A DNA stretch of 64,000 bases from Chionis minor (taxonomy: Eukaryota > Chordata > Aves > Charadriiformes > Chionididae). The translations under genes and the position numbers were made by a program. Numbering within the stretch: position 1 is the stretch's first letter; the number at the start of each line of letters is the position of its first letter. The notes below the pieces were generated by a model that was not told the origin of the DNA, did no database searches, and saw only the letters and a program-made list of their open reading frames with translations. Shown in pieces: positions 1 through 13,304 of this stretch. The DNA is taken from NCBI GenBank assembly GCA_013398295.1, contig VZSF01008858.1:295397-359396 (forward strand). The letters are read 5' to 3'.

Positions 1-2229
1 GGAGAAGCATCTGCCTCCAGAAGAGCAGCCTTTCCAAGCTTCTAAACCCAGCTGTACCATGCTTTTGCCCAGTGCTGCAGAGATGCAGCACGCTTGCCTG
101 CACAGGGCACACGGAGGTTCCCAGTCAGACTCCCACCAGACCTTTGTTTTAGATTTAGAGAAATACAACCTGACAGCAGCACACAGTACCCGCTGCTTCT
201 AGCCAGGAGCTTTTCATACAGTCCTTGCCAACTGCAGCACACCTTTTGCTACGCCAGCCCACGCATCACAGAGCTGGGCTTCGGCACCAGCCAGGAGACA
301 GGAAGGGAGAGATTCCCAGCGATGAGAGCAACAGAGATACAGCAGCCGGCCACAGCACCCCTCACGGCCACGCTGCGGCACGCCGCATCCCCTGCGCGCT
401 GGACCTGCACTTTTGCCTCTTGCACTTGCCCCAGAGTTTCCCACTGAAGAGTCTCAGCCTTTGGGCGCAGAAGTCGTCCCAGGGCAGGGTCTCAACCCCG
501 TATCAGTTATCTCACTGCGAACAGGGAGAGCATCTCCACATCAGCATGGAGACTGGCTGCCGGGACCCGGACATCACAACCTCTCTTGAACAACAGGCAT
601 CTGTGACCCTCCTGCGTTCACACGAAAGACCCACCATCTCTGCGGCACACCCCTCCACTTCTCCCCAAAGATGAAGACCCACGTCCAAGCAGAGACAAGT
701 GTGCAGTGGGGAACAGAAACTGGTGCTGCCAGGAGAGGGCACAGAACGCTCCCAGAGCCAGGGGATGCGGCCCCTGTTAATCTGCTAAGGTTGAAGCATA
801 AATAGCTTTCTTAGCCGAAAGGCATTGAATGCAGTTCTGACTCCACTCAGGAGCATTCCTGAGCACAGATCATTATTATTATTATTTTCTTGTTTCTTTA
901 ACGATGTTGAACATGCTCCGAGACCCTTAATCACAGAGGAGATTACAGCAGACTCCCGGAGGGCTGACGAATGGGCTGAGGAAGGCCAAGAATAGCTGCA
1001 CTGACAGCAGCTGCCAGGAGCAGCCTTTGAGGGGAGATGAGGGATCAGGGAGGGGAGCAGCCCTTTCCCCATGCCCCGGGCAGGAGGCTCCCACCCGGCT
1101 CCCTCTGTGCCACGGGAAGGCTGGAGGGAGCCAGGCATGGGAGGAGCCCCCTCCAGCGCTGCTGGGTCGCCCGGGCTGTGACCACAAACCTGCCCCAGCA
1201 TCTCGGGTCCCCCGAGCTCCCCTCCCTGGGCACACCACTGCGCAGGCAGGCTGGGAGCGCCTCGCATCCATCGCTTCCTCCAGCACCGCTTAATCCAGGA
1301 TTGGGGAAAGGGAGAATGGAGCATTTTGGTCCCACAGCCGTTCCTGCAGCCACCAAGGATGTGCCAGGGTGCCACAGGCACTGCCCCACCAGCCCGGGAG
1401 AGGTGCTGGTCCACAGCCACTCGCCCCATCCAAGAGATTTGAGCACCGTGTCAGGGACAATTCTCATGTTTTGGAGCATACTGTAAAGCCAGCAGCAAAT
1501 TGCTTCCAAAAGGGTTTGTCTCTCCAGGCACGTTGCAGAAGGCAGCAAGGGAAGAGCCTCAGAGCCCTCCTGCTCCCCAGACCGGCCCTCGCCCACTCCC
1601 AGGTTCTCGTGTGGGAAACCCCGGACTCGCTCTGCACAGAGCACAAGGCATTTTCCCTTGATATCAATCTCATGGCTTATCCTTTGATTTTGTAAAATAA
1701 AAAGATGACTATTTTAAATGAAATATATTCCTTCATATGACACGAGGAATTATGAATTGATAAGGATTTCCTATTATCTTATAAAATCTACCACGCCAAT
1801 CCTTCAGTGAGGCCGTGCCCATAATTGCAAGCAGATGTCTTTCTCTGCTGACACGTTAAATAGAAGCAGAAAGACCCGCTGCTATCTCCCATCAACAATT
1901 TGCACTAAAGCAGAGAACAGATTTTCACAGAACAGGACTGCTGGAGGAGAAGGGAGATTAAGTTCCTGCAGATCAGGCCTCTAAGCATTACAGCAAAACA
2001 AGGCAGCTCAGGAAAACAATGAACTCTAAACAGTCCCTAATCCCAAAGTAACCAAAAGCTTTTGTGAAGGAAAATGAATCTGCTGAAACTAATACTGCCA
2101 GAGCCCAAGGAGAGCTCAGAGACTGGGGTAATGCACCGCGAAGACGAGATTATCCAGCTGACAAGTCCCCGTGTTCACCCTCCACGTATGCTGTCTGCAC
2201 AGTATTGGCTTTCGGATGTCTATATTAGC
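1..2229. other. Intergenic, downstream of SFRP1
   Basis: No gene, RNA or transposon recognised. GC-rich sequence (1-1670) with chance open frames gives way to AT-rich DNA at 1690-1860 and 1980-2070. Confidence 0.7.
872..886. repeat. (ATT)5 microsatellite
   Basis: Five ATT units in intergenic DNA downstream of SFRP1. Confidence 0.9.
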
Positions 2230-2680
2230 GGGGGCTGGAGAGGGGGCAGCGAAGGGCCATGAAGATGGTTAGGGGGCTGGAGCATCTTTCTTGTGAGGGA
2301 TTTGGGCCTTTTTAGTCTAGAGAAGAGAAGGCTGAGGGGGATCTCATCAATGTCTACAAACACTTAAAGGGAGGGGGCCAGGAGGAGGAGGCCAGGCTTT
2401 TCTCAGTGGTGCCCAGTGACAGGTCAAGGGGCAATGGATATAAAATCGAATATAGGAAGTTCCATCTCAACGTGAGGAGGAACTTCTTTCCTTTGAGGGT
2501 GGCAGAGCGCTGGAACAGGCTGCCCAGAGAGGTGGTGGAGTCTCAGACTTTGGAGACATTCCCAACCCACCTGGATGCCATCCTGTGCACCCTGCTCTGG
2601 GTGCCCCTGCTCTGGCAGGGGCTTGGACCAGGTGATCTCCAGAGGTCCCTTCCAACCCTCAATATTCTGTGATTCTGTGT
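2230..2680 (+). mobile_element. CR1 LINE fragment, 3' end
   Basis: This 5'-truncated copy of about 450 bp runs in plus orientation. It carries the typical C-terminal reverse-transcriptase-protein region (frames read [15 protein letters not shown], then [20 protein letters not shown]) and ends in the CR1 3' tail (two ATTCTGTG units at 2664-2678). The internal frame is broken, so the copy is dead. There is no poly(A) tail, as expected for CR1. Confidence 0.92.
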
Positions 2681-3050
2681 ATAAAACCCGGCGGGAAAGC
2701 AACACAACCCTGAGGATGGCACAGCCATGGCTCCCCATGCCCTGGGACGCCCACTGGGTCCCCACGCTGCCTGGCGCAGACAGGGGACACACTGCCCCAG
2801 CGCGCACCCTCGGGTCCCTTCGCCACAGGCGGCCATGGAGCCCAGCAGTGACGCCCAGCCGCTAACCCCAGGTGGGTCTGGCTGCTCCGAGCCTCCCCGC
2901 TAGTTCTGCTCCCATTGGACTACCCAGCTCCAGCCCCCAGGGTACGGAGATGTGCGGCTGGAGGCTGCCCCATCTGCTTTTGGGCAGAGCACAGAGCCCA
3001 GGTATTCCGCAGCAGCCCGGGAATTATCAATAGAAGTGGAAGTGACAGGG

Positions 3051-3296
3051 TGTTTAGCAAACATTAAACCCAGGAAGCTTAAAAGGTCTTCCAGGATTAT
3101 TAAATAAACATTTAGGGTGAGCGAGAGGGAAGAATATGAAACAGTGAAGAAATTGTAAACACTCTGGAGCAGGCGGTTAGGGGCTACACTAATTCAACTG
3201 GGCAGCACCGTGTTTAATAATTAAAGTAGTACCACCCATAATTATGCCTCAGCTCTCCGGCAAGCACTAATTCAAGGGGAGAGACTTTTATAAACA
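3051..3296. promoter_or_regulatory. Candidate element: forkhead-type motif cluster
   Basis: Five TRTTTR/YAAACA motifs fall in 246 bp: TGTTTAG 3051-3057, ATAAACA 3104-3110, GTAAACA 3155-3161, TGTTTAA 3211-3217 and ATAAACA 3290-3296. The sequence is AT-rich in a GC-rich setting. Enhancer function is inference only. Confidence 0.3.
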
Positions 3297-5657
3297 TTTA
3301 GCCTGATATTAACATTTTATTAAGACCATTTAACATACAACTTTAAACATGCCATCCTGGCCTGCCTGCAGCCGCAGTGTGCCAGCTCGGCGGAGCTGGG
3401 TCACCAGCAGCCCCGCACTATCCCCAGTCTCTTTCCACCATCCCAGGCTGGAAGCGCGGTCCTTAAACCCACACTCGGCCCCAGCATCCCATCCCAGCTG
3501 CTCACCCTCCCTTAGCAGCCCAGGGAGGGCACAGGGGTCTCGAGGAGGGGCGAGAAAATCAAATCCCACCCTTCGTGCAGAAGTGGGATGCTCAGCTCAC
3601 AGCCCGGTGACCAGCCCGGGCCCCCTGCCAGCCAGCGCCACCGGCTTGGTAAGGACAGCACGGCCATCAGCATCGTGCAGCCACACAAAGGGGTGGCAGT
3701 TCATTATTTGTGGTGTTCAATGTTGTTCTGAGTACCGTACCTGAGTGGCTGTGCACGTGCTCACTAGCCTGCCGAAGATAAATGCACTAATCTTCATTTC
3801 TTTTCAAGTAAAAGCAGAGATACTCACTCCCCACCATTCTTCTGGGGCTATAATTTATTTATGCACAACATACACGTCCTAGTAAATTAATCTCTCAGCC
3901 ACATTAATAACTGAAGAGTTTGAAGAAAGTCAGACTGAGGTAGCGAACTGCAAAAGCAGAGGTTGTTGATAGTGTAACGTGCCCCAAGCTGAACTGGCCA
4001 GTTTTAGTAACTGTACCGAGGTATCTTTACATTTAGGGTTCCTGGCAATGGCTTCGGAGCAGCACAGGGAGCACCTGCTTGCCAGCAGCACTGGACCCAA
4101 ATACACACTCAAGCACCCAGCATCATCTCTGGTTCTGTCATCTGTCTCCTATTACTGCCCGAGAAACGCCCCGCACTGTGGCACAAAGTGCACTTTTGGG
4201 ATCTGCTCCGCAGCACATGGCCCTACCCAGAACATGGGCTGCAGCCTCACAGCAGCCAGTCCTGGCCTGAAAAGTTCATCAGTTGTCATTTTGGAAGCAG
4301 GTCATGATATGGGCACTTCACTTTTTGCCTGTGTTGCGGGGAACCATCTCCTGGAACAATCAGGAGGTCTCACAAGCGCAGCCGGGACAGGCAAGTCAGA
4401 ACATCTTTTCCAGGCAGACGCTGGATCTCGGCAGAGCACATCCACAGACATCACTTGTGCGACATGCCACCCACCGTATCAACAAATGCTACTTTCTGTT
4501 GTCCCCAACAGACCTTTCTTCTGTAAATTTGGTCTAACATGCACAAAGCAACCGCAGGGGATTCCAAAGAGAGCCGTTCCCTGCACCTCAAGGGCGGGAG
4601 CGGAGACCTGGATCCCAAAGACTGCAAGCAGCCCCAGCCTGCGCTGGCTGCCATCAGGTATGGCTCCTTCCCGCCATGTCCTGGCATTCCTCCTCCTCCC
4701 TTCTAGAGCAACGGCTTGGCAAACATCTCCTCTTTGTCTCTAAAGGAAAAATGTTACAGACAGCAGCGGATTTCCAGGCATTTCTGCAGAAAAGCGGGAC
4801 TGTTTGCCGGTTGCTGGCAGCTCTCGGGATCTTGGCAGGCTGCGAGCGAAGCCCGCTGTGCAGCGGAGCGCCGATGCCCCCGCGCCGGCGAGTGGAGACA
4901 GATCCATCACTCCGATGAGGCGAGAGGAGTGGGGCGCCAGGCCCCCCCGGCGCTCGCGGTCCCTGGCACATCCTGCCCCCGATGGCAGGGGTGCAGCAGA
5001 CCCCGCTCCCCCCATGCAGACAGCATTCTTGTGGCAGGCTGCCGGTCCAGCGGAGATTCCAGCCTCTGCTGGGAAGGTCTTGAAACAAAGCCCTCATTTT
5101 CCAGGGGCTGGGAGGGTTCCACGGTGCGGCCAGCCACCCTGACAGGTTGATCCGCACTCCCTCCCTCGCGGCTCCCTGGGATGCAGCTTGGCTTAGGGAA
5201 GCCACGTGCTGCGGAGCCCCCAGACCCTGCACGTGGGTCTGTGCGCAAGGCAGGCGAGAAGCTTCCAAGAGCGGAGGAGCCAGCCAGCTCGCCCCGCTGG
5301 GCGAGAAGGACATTCAAGCGTGACTTGGACACCTATGGGCTATCAAAAGGGAGCAGCTTTGCCAACGGGTAGCATGCTTGGAGGCTCAGATGGGATTAGT
5401 CGGGGAAGAAGCAGTAATAAAAAAATGTCTGTTCCTTTGCAAAACAGAGATTTTTTTAGAAGCACTTGCTAAAGGTGCTGGAAGACTTTTTCCCCACTTG
5501 ATCTAACTGAGGCCACTCTCTGTGGCGGTGCCGCTGTGGCATGCACGGGGCTTGGCTGGGTGTTGCTTGACTGGAACGGAAAAAAAGAGCCTCTGCGTCA
5601 GGGAACAAGGGTTTCCAAACACAACTCTGGCCTTGGGGTGGAGGTTGGCTTTAATTA

Positions 5658-5670
5658 TGTGTGTGTGTGT
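5658..5670. repeat. (TG)n microsatellite
   Basis: Six and a half TG units in a T-rich context. Confidence 0.9.
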
Positions 5671-8570
5671 CCTTTTTAAGGGTCATCCAGCGTGATTTAG
5701 TGAGAAAGCAGGAGCAGCCACTGAAACACAGTGGAGCGTTTTCTCTGCAATGCTACTGGGGTTGGGGAGTGTTTCGCTGTGGCTTTGGAGGACGTTCCAG
5801 AAGGGACCTCCGCCGTCCACCCAGCAGCCCTTTGCTGCCTGGCCCCACTCTTTAGCCACGGGGGGCTCAGGAGCCCCCCAACCCTCCCGGGCACTGCACC
5901 GAGCTGTGATCACCGTGAATGCAGCTCCATCTGCCAGCAAAAGGAAGGAGCTTGCTATTTCTGTTATTGCTGTTTCTTGTTATTTTTCTGTTATTTCTGC
6001 TATTATTATTGCAGGATCCATGTTACCTATTTTTGAAAAGCTGATTAAATAGGGAACTTGTGCAGAAAGGCGAGAGTCTGACTGATGAGCCAGATCAGTC
6101 AATGATGAGCCGACTGCAGTCCCAGAGTTATCTGGAGGATCCTGTGGCACCCTTGCTCCCAGCTCCTGCTGTTTCCAGCCCCGTTGTGCCTCAGCTGATG
6201 CTGCCCCCAGATCCACCCGCAGACTCGCTCACAACCCGCAAACCCTCCACTACCCCAGTGCAATGTAGCTGCCGCGCAGCTGCTACCCCCAGGGCAGAGC
6301 ATTCCCCCCGACTTCTCGGAGGAACAAGCAATGGCCAAGACACAGGCAGGGGCGGCTGCTCCGGTCGCAACAGAGGCCCCTTGTCCCCACCCGTCCCCAG
6401 CCACGCAGCAGTGGGCGGCAGGGGAGCGGGCAGGAGCAGCACTTCCCACGTCCACGTGCCCTCCCGCAGCTCAGGGCTCGCTCAGCCAGAGGTGGGACCT
6501 TTGCATCCATCTGTTCTTGATGGATCTTTTCCACAAAAGCATCTGACAGGAAAGGAACCATTTCTCTCCCGCTTCCTGCTCTGTTTATCATCTGGGGACG
6601 TTACAAGCTCCCTGCTCGGGCTCCGTACGTCTCTCCGGGTCTATGCTTTTGCATGGCCACAGGCAGAAAGGCATCCCCTGCTTTGCAGGGGTTTATCTCC
6701 GTATTAGAGCATCAACATCTTCCCTGTTTGTGAAGATGATCTACAGAGCCCTCTGCCACTCCAGCAGGTCATTAGACCCTCAGGCAGAAGCGTGAAAAGG
6801 GAAAGCTGGCAATTTGCAGCGCAAGGCTGCAACACCCACGCGTGCCCTACAAAGGCTGAGGAACTCCGGAAGGAATGAGGGCTTGGATGTGGGTTGCTGC
6901 TGAGCCCTGCTGAGAGGGCAACAGCTCCGCTGTGGGACCAGCCTGCTGCCTGCAAAGGAGCAGGTCAAGGCAGGAGTCCCCTTCCCTTCCAGACGCTGTC
7001 ACCGGGCCGCCCGGAGCAGCTGGGGCACATCGCTCCCCCGTCCTGCGCAATACGAATAGAACTGCACATCAGACACACCAGGCTGGTATCCGCTCTTCTG
7101 CAGAAGAAGAAATCCTCCCTAATTGCTCAACTGTTCCTTCCAGCCTTGCATTTCCCAGCAGGGGTCAAAGCAGAATGCAGACTGCCAGCAACATAAAAAA
7201 TTAATTGAGGGATGGAAGATGACTTGTATAGCATGAAAGAAAGTCGTATTTGTTTATAACTTAACTGCAAACTGAAGGCCAGAAACTCAATTAACAGGCT
7301 GTACTTAACAGAAGGAATGCTGGACCAAACAAGATAAACATTATTGGGAGGATAAATTGAGTCACAAAAGGATGATATTTTATTCTATGTAAGATTCATA
7401 CTTCAGACAAGCCCAGGCTGCTAGCAAACCTGAGCAGCTTCTTCCTCCCACATTAGACATTGCAACCCTCACACAAGTCAGAAGCAGTTTTCCATGGGGG
7501 ACAACCCAGAGACACGATACATGTGCTTCTGGGAGTCCCAGCACCCTGTGAAGTGGCTCGGCAAGACTCAAGCATCACCAAGTCTGTAAATTTTTAGTAA
7601 ACACATTGACTAGCTTCCTTTCATCTCTTTGAACCAACCTGATGCTCATGCTTTGGTTAGTACTATGGAAGACCCAGAAGTAAAACACCACCAGCAGCAA
7701 AGCACAAAGCAAAGAGCCAGCCTTCACCCCAACTTCTGAACTGCCCCGGACACCAGCTCTGAACTGGGAAAAGAAGGATACTCCAAGCAACAGACCGGGG
7801 GCACTGACCTTACCTGCTCTCCTGGTGACAGTGCTGCTGCAGCCCATGTCTCTGGCCAAAAGCGCTGTGGACAGAGCGCTCACTGGTTCCCCCAAGCTAT
7901 CAAACCTCCCACAGGTGGGTGGGACCCATTCACACCACTTGGCCATTCCTCACCTGATGGGTGGGTAAATTACTTTGATCAAAATCACCTGGGAGCTGAA
8001 GCCAGGACGGGCTGGTGGCTCCCCTGCAGTGTGCCTGTCCTCCCTGGAACCAGCCAGAGCGATGGCAGACTTTCTGGAGGAGGTACCAGGAGGGCGATTC
8101 CTGTAGACAATGCTGTTTGCTATGTGGGGTTCACATAGCTATGCTGTTCTCACACGTCTGAGGTAAATGAGGCAAGCAAAGCCCCTGCATCAGAGCTGAG
8201 CTCTGCCAGCCGTGTAGCAGCCCCTCCGTCCCTTTCACCCCCGATGCCCACCGGTGCGTTTGTACAGACGGGGCACGTTGGGGGAAGTGGGGCTGCTCCC
8301 CGTGCCACGCGAAGCCGTGCCCTCACTGCCCTCCTGCCCCTGCTCATCTCCCCCTGAGTGTTGGTCCTGCTTGACAGCACCTGCCTAAGAGCCCAGTAGC
8401 CAAGTACTTACCCAAAAAGTAAAGCAAAATGACCAGCCCCACTGCATTTAGGAGCGTTGCTGCTGTCCTTTACTTGCCTTTGGGCGAGGATGCGCAGCTC
8501 CCTCCTACCTGAGCTGTGTGGGGCACAGATCCTTGGCAAGAGGGGGAACCTGCCTCCCCTCAACCCGCTC

Positions 8571-8616
8571 AGCAGCCCCAGTCCTTCCCCACCAGCAGCC
8601 TCAGTCCTTCCCCACC
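8571..8616. repeat. 23-bp direct tandem duplication
   Basis: Units AGCAGCCCCAGTCCTTCCCC-ACC (8571-8593) and its copy with one C-to-T change (8594-8616) are adjacent. Simple local duplication in non-coding DNA. Confidence 0.85.
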
Positions 8617-11600
8617 AGCTCACCCAAGCGCCTTCGCCTTCCTCCCTTCCCAGCGGCTCCACGGGAATGACCCAGCACGCAGAGGAGCAAAGCCCCCGCA
8701 ACCCCACTGCAGCCCGCTCCCGAGCTCCGCACCGCTGCGCAGCAGCCACGGCCAACCTGCTGGAAGCCGGCACGTCCCAACGCTCCGCACGGCAGCACAG
8801 TTCCCAGTGGGGGCCTCCCCTTGATGGCAGCCCTGCACAGCCTACCCTGCGCCGCTCCCGCATCCCCCAAACCTCTGCGGAAACGTGGTGAGCGGCAGGC
8901 TGCAGTGCAAGGCAAAGTCTCCCGGTCTGGGCCCTCCAGCAGGGATGGATCGCTGGGGAGTTTAAGGCTTGGCCCGTGAAAAGCAGCTCCCCCAGTTACA
9001 GCTGTGGGGACACACCGGCAAACCGCAGAATGCTGTTTTGGGCTCAGGATCGGGGGAGGCTCAGTCAGCGTCACCAAGTGTCTGCGGACAGGAAGGGTAC
9101 CCACAGGCACTGCCCATCCATCACCGCTGGGCTCTTGTGAACTCAATAACCGCCAGATTTTGCCCCAATACATCATTATTGAAAAGCTGTGGTAGTCTTC
9201 CTTCAATAAATGGAAAATTTTGCACAGGCAGAGTGAAGTTCCAGTAGTTTTCAGTGGCATGAAGTCAAAGAGAACAGGACAATAACAAGAAAGGCTGAAC
9301 AGCCAGTTTTCCTTGTGTCAGCCATTACACTAAAAAGGCATCTGAGCTGAATGCAAGAGCAGAAGATGCCAAAAAGCTCGTGTGGGGATTTCCCTGATCA
9401 GGACCAAGTCTCAATCTTACCACCTGTGTGCCAAACTCCACCGGCGTCAGGCCCCGAGCGCCGCTGCTGTGAGCAGCGCGCCCCTGCGGGACCACCGACA
9501 ACCCCCCGGGGTCTGCATACCCCCCGCCCACCCACAAACCGGTCGCCCTGCAGCAACCCTCGAAAGCATCAACGCAGGTTAGAAAACAACATCTCTTTAT
9601 AGGAAGGGGGAGCAGGGTAATCATACTGTAATTGATTAACTCAGTAATTTTAGTTAAGTGACTATAGACACATGGAAGAAAAAGTATTAAAAAAAAAAGA
9701 ACCGATATTAGACTTGAAAATAAATGTAAGTCATAACATCAACAACAACTGCTAAAATAATGTTACGTGAACACACTGCTGAAATTTGTTGGTTAAAAAA
9801 CATGAGCACAGAACATGTTCACAGTGTCTGAACTTTTAAACACGTTGGGGAAGTGGAAGATGACACTGACTTGGCAGAGTCAAGCTCGTCACTTGAGGCC
9901 TGAATTAAACCCACTGGTGCTGGGGGGTCCGCGGTGCCCCCGGGGGTGCAGATCAAGGCACGTTGTGGCCCTGGCGGTGGCCCAAGGGGTCCCGGGTGCA
10001 GCGTAGCCCCGGGCTGAGGCTGGCTCCTGCCCGTCCATGGCGGTGGGACAGTGGGCATCACTGGGCACATCCACCGGTTCTCTGTTGCCCGCAACGTATC
10101 GACAGCTATTAACTAATTAACATTTCCTAAAGATGACAGATATCTCTTCTGGGCAGTGTGAAACTTGCTGGACGCTTCCTCTTGAAGCCTCTTCTCTTGG
10201 AAATGGACCTGCTGCTGCTTGGCTGGCATAGCAGTGCCTGGGACAGGCAGCGCGTGCCGGCGCCTCTGCAGCCGGCGCATTCCCCAGGGGAACACTGCCA
10301 TCACCGGACCCTGCGTTCCTCCAAACACGTCAGCGCATGTGGGACGGGGCCAGCACTGGGTTTTGGTACCTCTCTCCTACTGACTCCCCGTTCACCATTC
10401 CAGGAGATGGCAATTTCACAGTAGCACCCGCCAAACCTTCTAATTGCAACCTGGCTCCCCCCGAAGAGACAGGACAGGGCAAAAGCTCCTATTTCCAAAC
10501 ATTTAGCATGTGCTTCCACACCAGTTTCTTTTCTAGAGGAATAGCTGTGTTAGCCTTCATACTGCTAATCGTTATATCTGTCAGTCTTTAAAAGGCGCAA
10601 GAATATTCATAGAAATAAAAGAATCATGCCAGCTACAGTAATGAAAAGGCTCATGCTTTTGTTCGCTGCCCAGAAAAGGCTGGTCTTTTACATTTTCGTT
10701 CTCAAAACTTCCAAACAGAGTCCCTGCTCATCTGCCACACTTTTCTAAGTTAACTATGTAAAATAGCATTAAAAAAAGATACCTTAACTGCTTGCGGCAT
10801 GATATTACATCAAAGGCATTTCTTTTAGTGCTGTTATTCTTATCCAAAGCCTCCACAGACCAAGAGAGCACGAGGGAAGCGGGGTGACAACCAGTCAGCC
10901 TACCCTCTGGATCCAGGCAGATCACAGAGCAGTTTGGCAAGAGAAGGGTAAAACTACTTTCCAGGTACATGGAAACATCCAAAATACCCTGTCTGAAATG
11001 CGACATGCCAATCTGCTCAGCAGCTCCGATGGGGTTTTCAAGGACAAATATACAGCGTCAGAGGGGTGTTGGAAGTAACTGATAGAGCTACTAGTAACAT
11101 ACAGCTGTATTATGCTTTAAGTAGGCAATTCCCGTGATTAATTTGTTCTTCCCAGGGGTGGCTCCGAGGTGCAGAGGATGTTCGTCCCGGGGATGCGGTC
11201 TGCAGGACTGCACAGCCCTGGCACCTCTGCCAGTCGCCCCAGGCCAGGGCATCGCGCCCGGGTCCCCACGTGGGCAGGGGCTCCGCAGCCCCGACGGGGA
11301 CGAGGCACGGAATGGCTCCACCAAGCAGAACGCATCTCACGGGGACACTCTCTTGCTCACCGTTTTTCTGAACTACTTGTGCAGAAAAAAGCACCAGCGC
11401 CGTTAACAATCTCACGTACATCGTTTCATGGTCTTTCAAAGGAAAACGGGCCACCACCCTGTTCACCTGCCTCTGGATCCCGGCTTTCAGGCTCAAGATC
11501 CACTGCTGGAAATCAGGCTTTCCGAGCAGCAAAGGCTCCAAAAAGGGCTGGAAGTGGCTCTAAGCACATGTGAACTGGTTTGCTCTCTGATTTGGTGCTT

Positions 11601-11939
11601 CCTGCTGAAATATGTATTTTTAAAATAGTAAACCAGCAGCCCGTTACACAGCAGGACTCCAGCAGCGGCCAACAGGACACCCACCAGCAGCCCGGGTGAC
11701 AGCATGAAAACCCCAGCCCAATTCAATGTTTAAGCATCTCTCTCTCATGCAAAACCAAAATTCCTCTTCTGCGTTGCCACCTGGCTGTGGAAGGGAAGCC
11801 GATGGGGGCAGAGGGTGCCTGCCCCGGTCCCTCCGGGGCTTTTCCAGGCACCGTGGCTGTGGGTGCTCCAGGATAACCAGCCTTTCAGGTCAGCGTGTCC
11901 CGACTCTGGGCCACGACCTGTTTCTGACAGGGCTGGATT

Positions 11940-12570
11940 TGTCAGCCTTCACCTCATCAATCTGTGATGTTAAAGCCTATGGTTTATTTATTTCTTTAAT
12001 TCACTGATAAAGCACATTATCTACAATGATTAATTTTGCATCAAAGAAACAACACTACTACAAATGGTGGTCTAAGACAACCTAGTGGGACTTTCTGCAG
12101 AGTTCACGTCCTAAATCCATCTCTCTGTTAGCTGTGAAACATCATTCCTCAGTGCGCTTGGCTTCTTCACACAATTCTACAATCAAGTCCGCGGCTCTGT
12201 CCCCACATGGGGAATAAACAGCACTCCCAAGCTAAATAATAATTAATTTACCAGCTTTGAGTGGGGTTGGTTTAAACCTCAAAAATGAGGATTTGTTATT
12301 TCACTTAACTGCAATACAACAGGATTATCTCAGATCGGAAGATACTCAGTCTCTCAGAGTAATCGTGATTGATGAGAACACTGAATGGAAGCAGGATAGT
12401 ATAATTAATGTGGAGCAATATGGGTCTATGGAAAAGAGAATTTGTCCAATTAATGGAATAATGAATTTCAGCTTGGTCAATAAATGTAATCATTTGGATG
12501 CAATATTCTTTGTCTTTCATAAACTATTTGACCTCACACTAACATGACATTTTGATTAAGAAAAAAAAAA
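11940..12570. promoter_or_regulatory. Candidate element: AT-rich block with TAATTA motifs
   Basis: This AT-rich block carries ATTAAT/TAATTA homeodomain-type cores at 12029-12034, 12240-12245, 12402-12407 and 12449-12454 and lies about 1.3-1.9 kb 3' of the SFRP1 stop. It may equally be transcribed as distal 3' UTR, since minus-strand AATAAA hexamers occur at 11983-11992. Confidence 0.3.
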
Positions 12571-13304
12571 AACTAGAATGATACAAAGCCAAGCTGTCAC
12601 ACATCAAACAGAGAAAAACCTAGAAACTGATAGGTCCCACAGCGACTGCAAAGAGGGAAAGATGGAGACGATGCACTTCCTGTGGCACTCCATAGGGACG
12701 AGTTCTCAGCCTTCTGCAATCTGGTATTTTGCCAGAAGCCTGAAGAAACTATAAAAATATCACTGGTAAAGTTAGGGAGTGACACAAGCTGGAGGAGCTG
12801 GCAGCGAGCTCTCCCCCAACGGGGAGTCCCAGGCTGCCAGGCTGGCCAGCAATCGGGATGCACTTCCACGGGGCCAAAACTGAATTAGGCGCCTGAGCAG
12901 AAGCAGCACCGGCCACGTGTGTGCAGGAACGCTGCTGCGGGAGGCGGAGGGTGGGGGACACTCGGCTGGACGGCAGCGCTGCGGCCGGGGGCTGCACAGG
13001 GCCGGGGGCACAGGCATGGGTGGAGGCAGCCGCCTCCGCCACCAGCCCCGCAGCCGCGGTGGAATCGACGCTCCTTCCAGCCCCACACGGCCACGGGCAG
13101 CGCAGTGCCAGGCTGGAGGGGCGCAGCCAGTGCCGGCGTCCCAGTGACACATTACAAGGGGTGCTGGTAAGGGAGGGCTCCCCGATCCAGCCAGTCATGG
13201 TATCACAGGGACCCCCAGGTTAAGGCTTAAACTAAGCAGGTTTAGACTACAATGGGATTTTTTTTACTGTGAGGGCAATTTTAGCTATTAGGAGGTTTTC
13301 TCAG

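Larger units (their letters stand above)
2681..7194. other. Intergenic with AT-rich islands
   Basis: GC-rich unique DNA, no gene recognised. AT-rich blocks lie at 3020-3340 (with several forkhead-type motifs), 3780-3950 and a T-rich stretch at 5950-6050. The 254-residue open frame at 3979-4743 (plus) has no family resemblance. Confidence 0.65.
7195..13304. other. Intergenic with AT-rich islands, possibly distal SFRP1 3' UTR
   Basis: AT-rich blocks occur at 7195-7400, 9600-9860, 10100-10150, 10560-10860 and 11940-12570. Some could belong to a long SFRP1 3' UTR; the others look like non-coding elements. A palindromic TCF/LEF-type site is at 7973-7983. No exon is recognised; the next gene in the human order, ZMAT4, has no recognisable exon here. 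Confidence 0.6.

Noticed and set aside
3979..4743. 254-codon plus-strand open frame
   Set aside because: Composition is that of random sequence, with no domain, no supporting splice structure and no family resemblance.
8408..8863. Minus-strand 151-codon frame near 8.4-8.9 kb
   Set aside because: Overlaps equally long frames on the other strand, as expected for GC-rich non-coding DNA; no homology.
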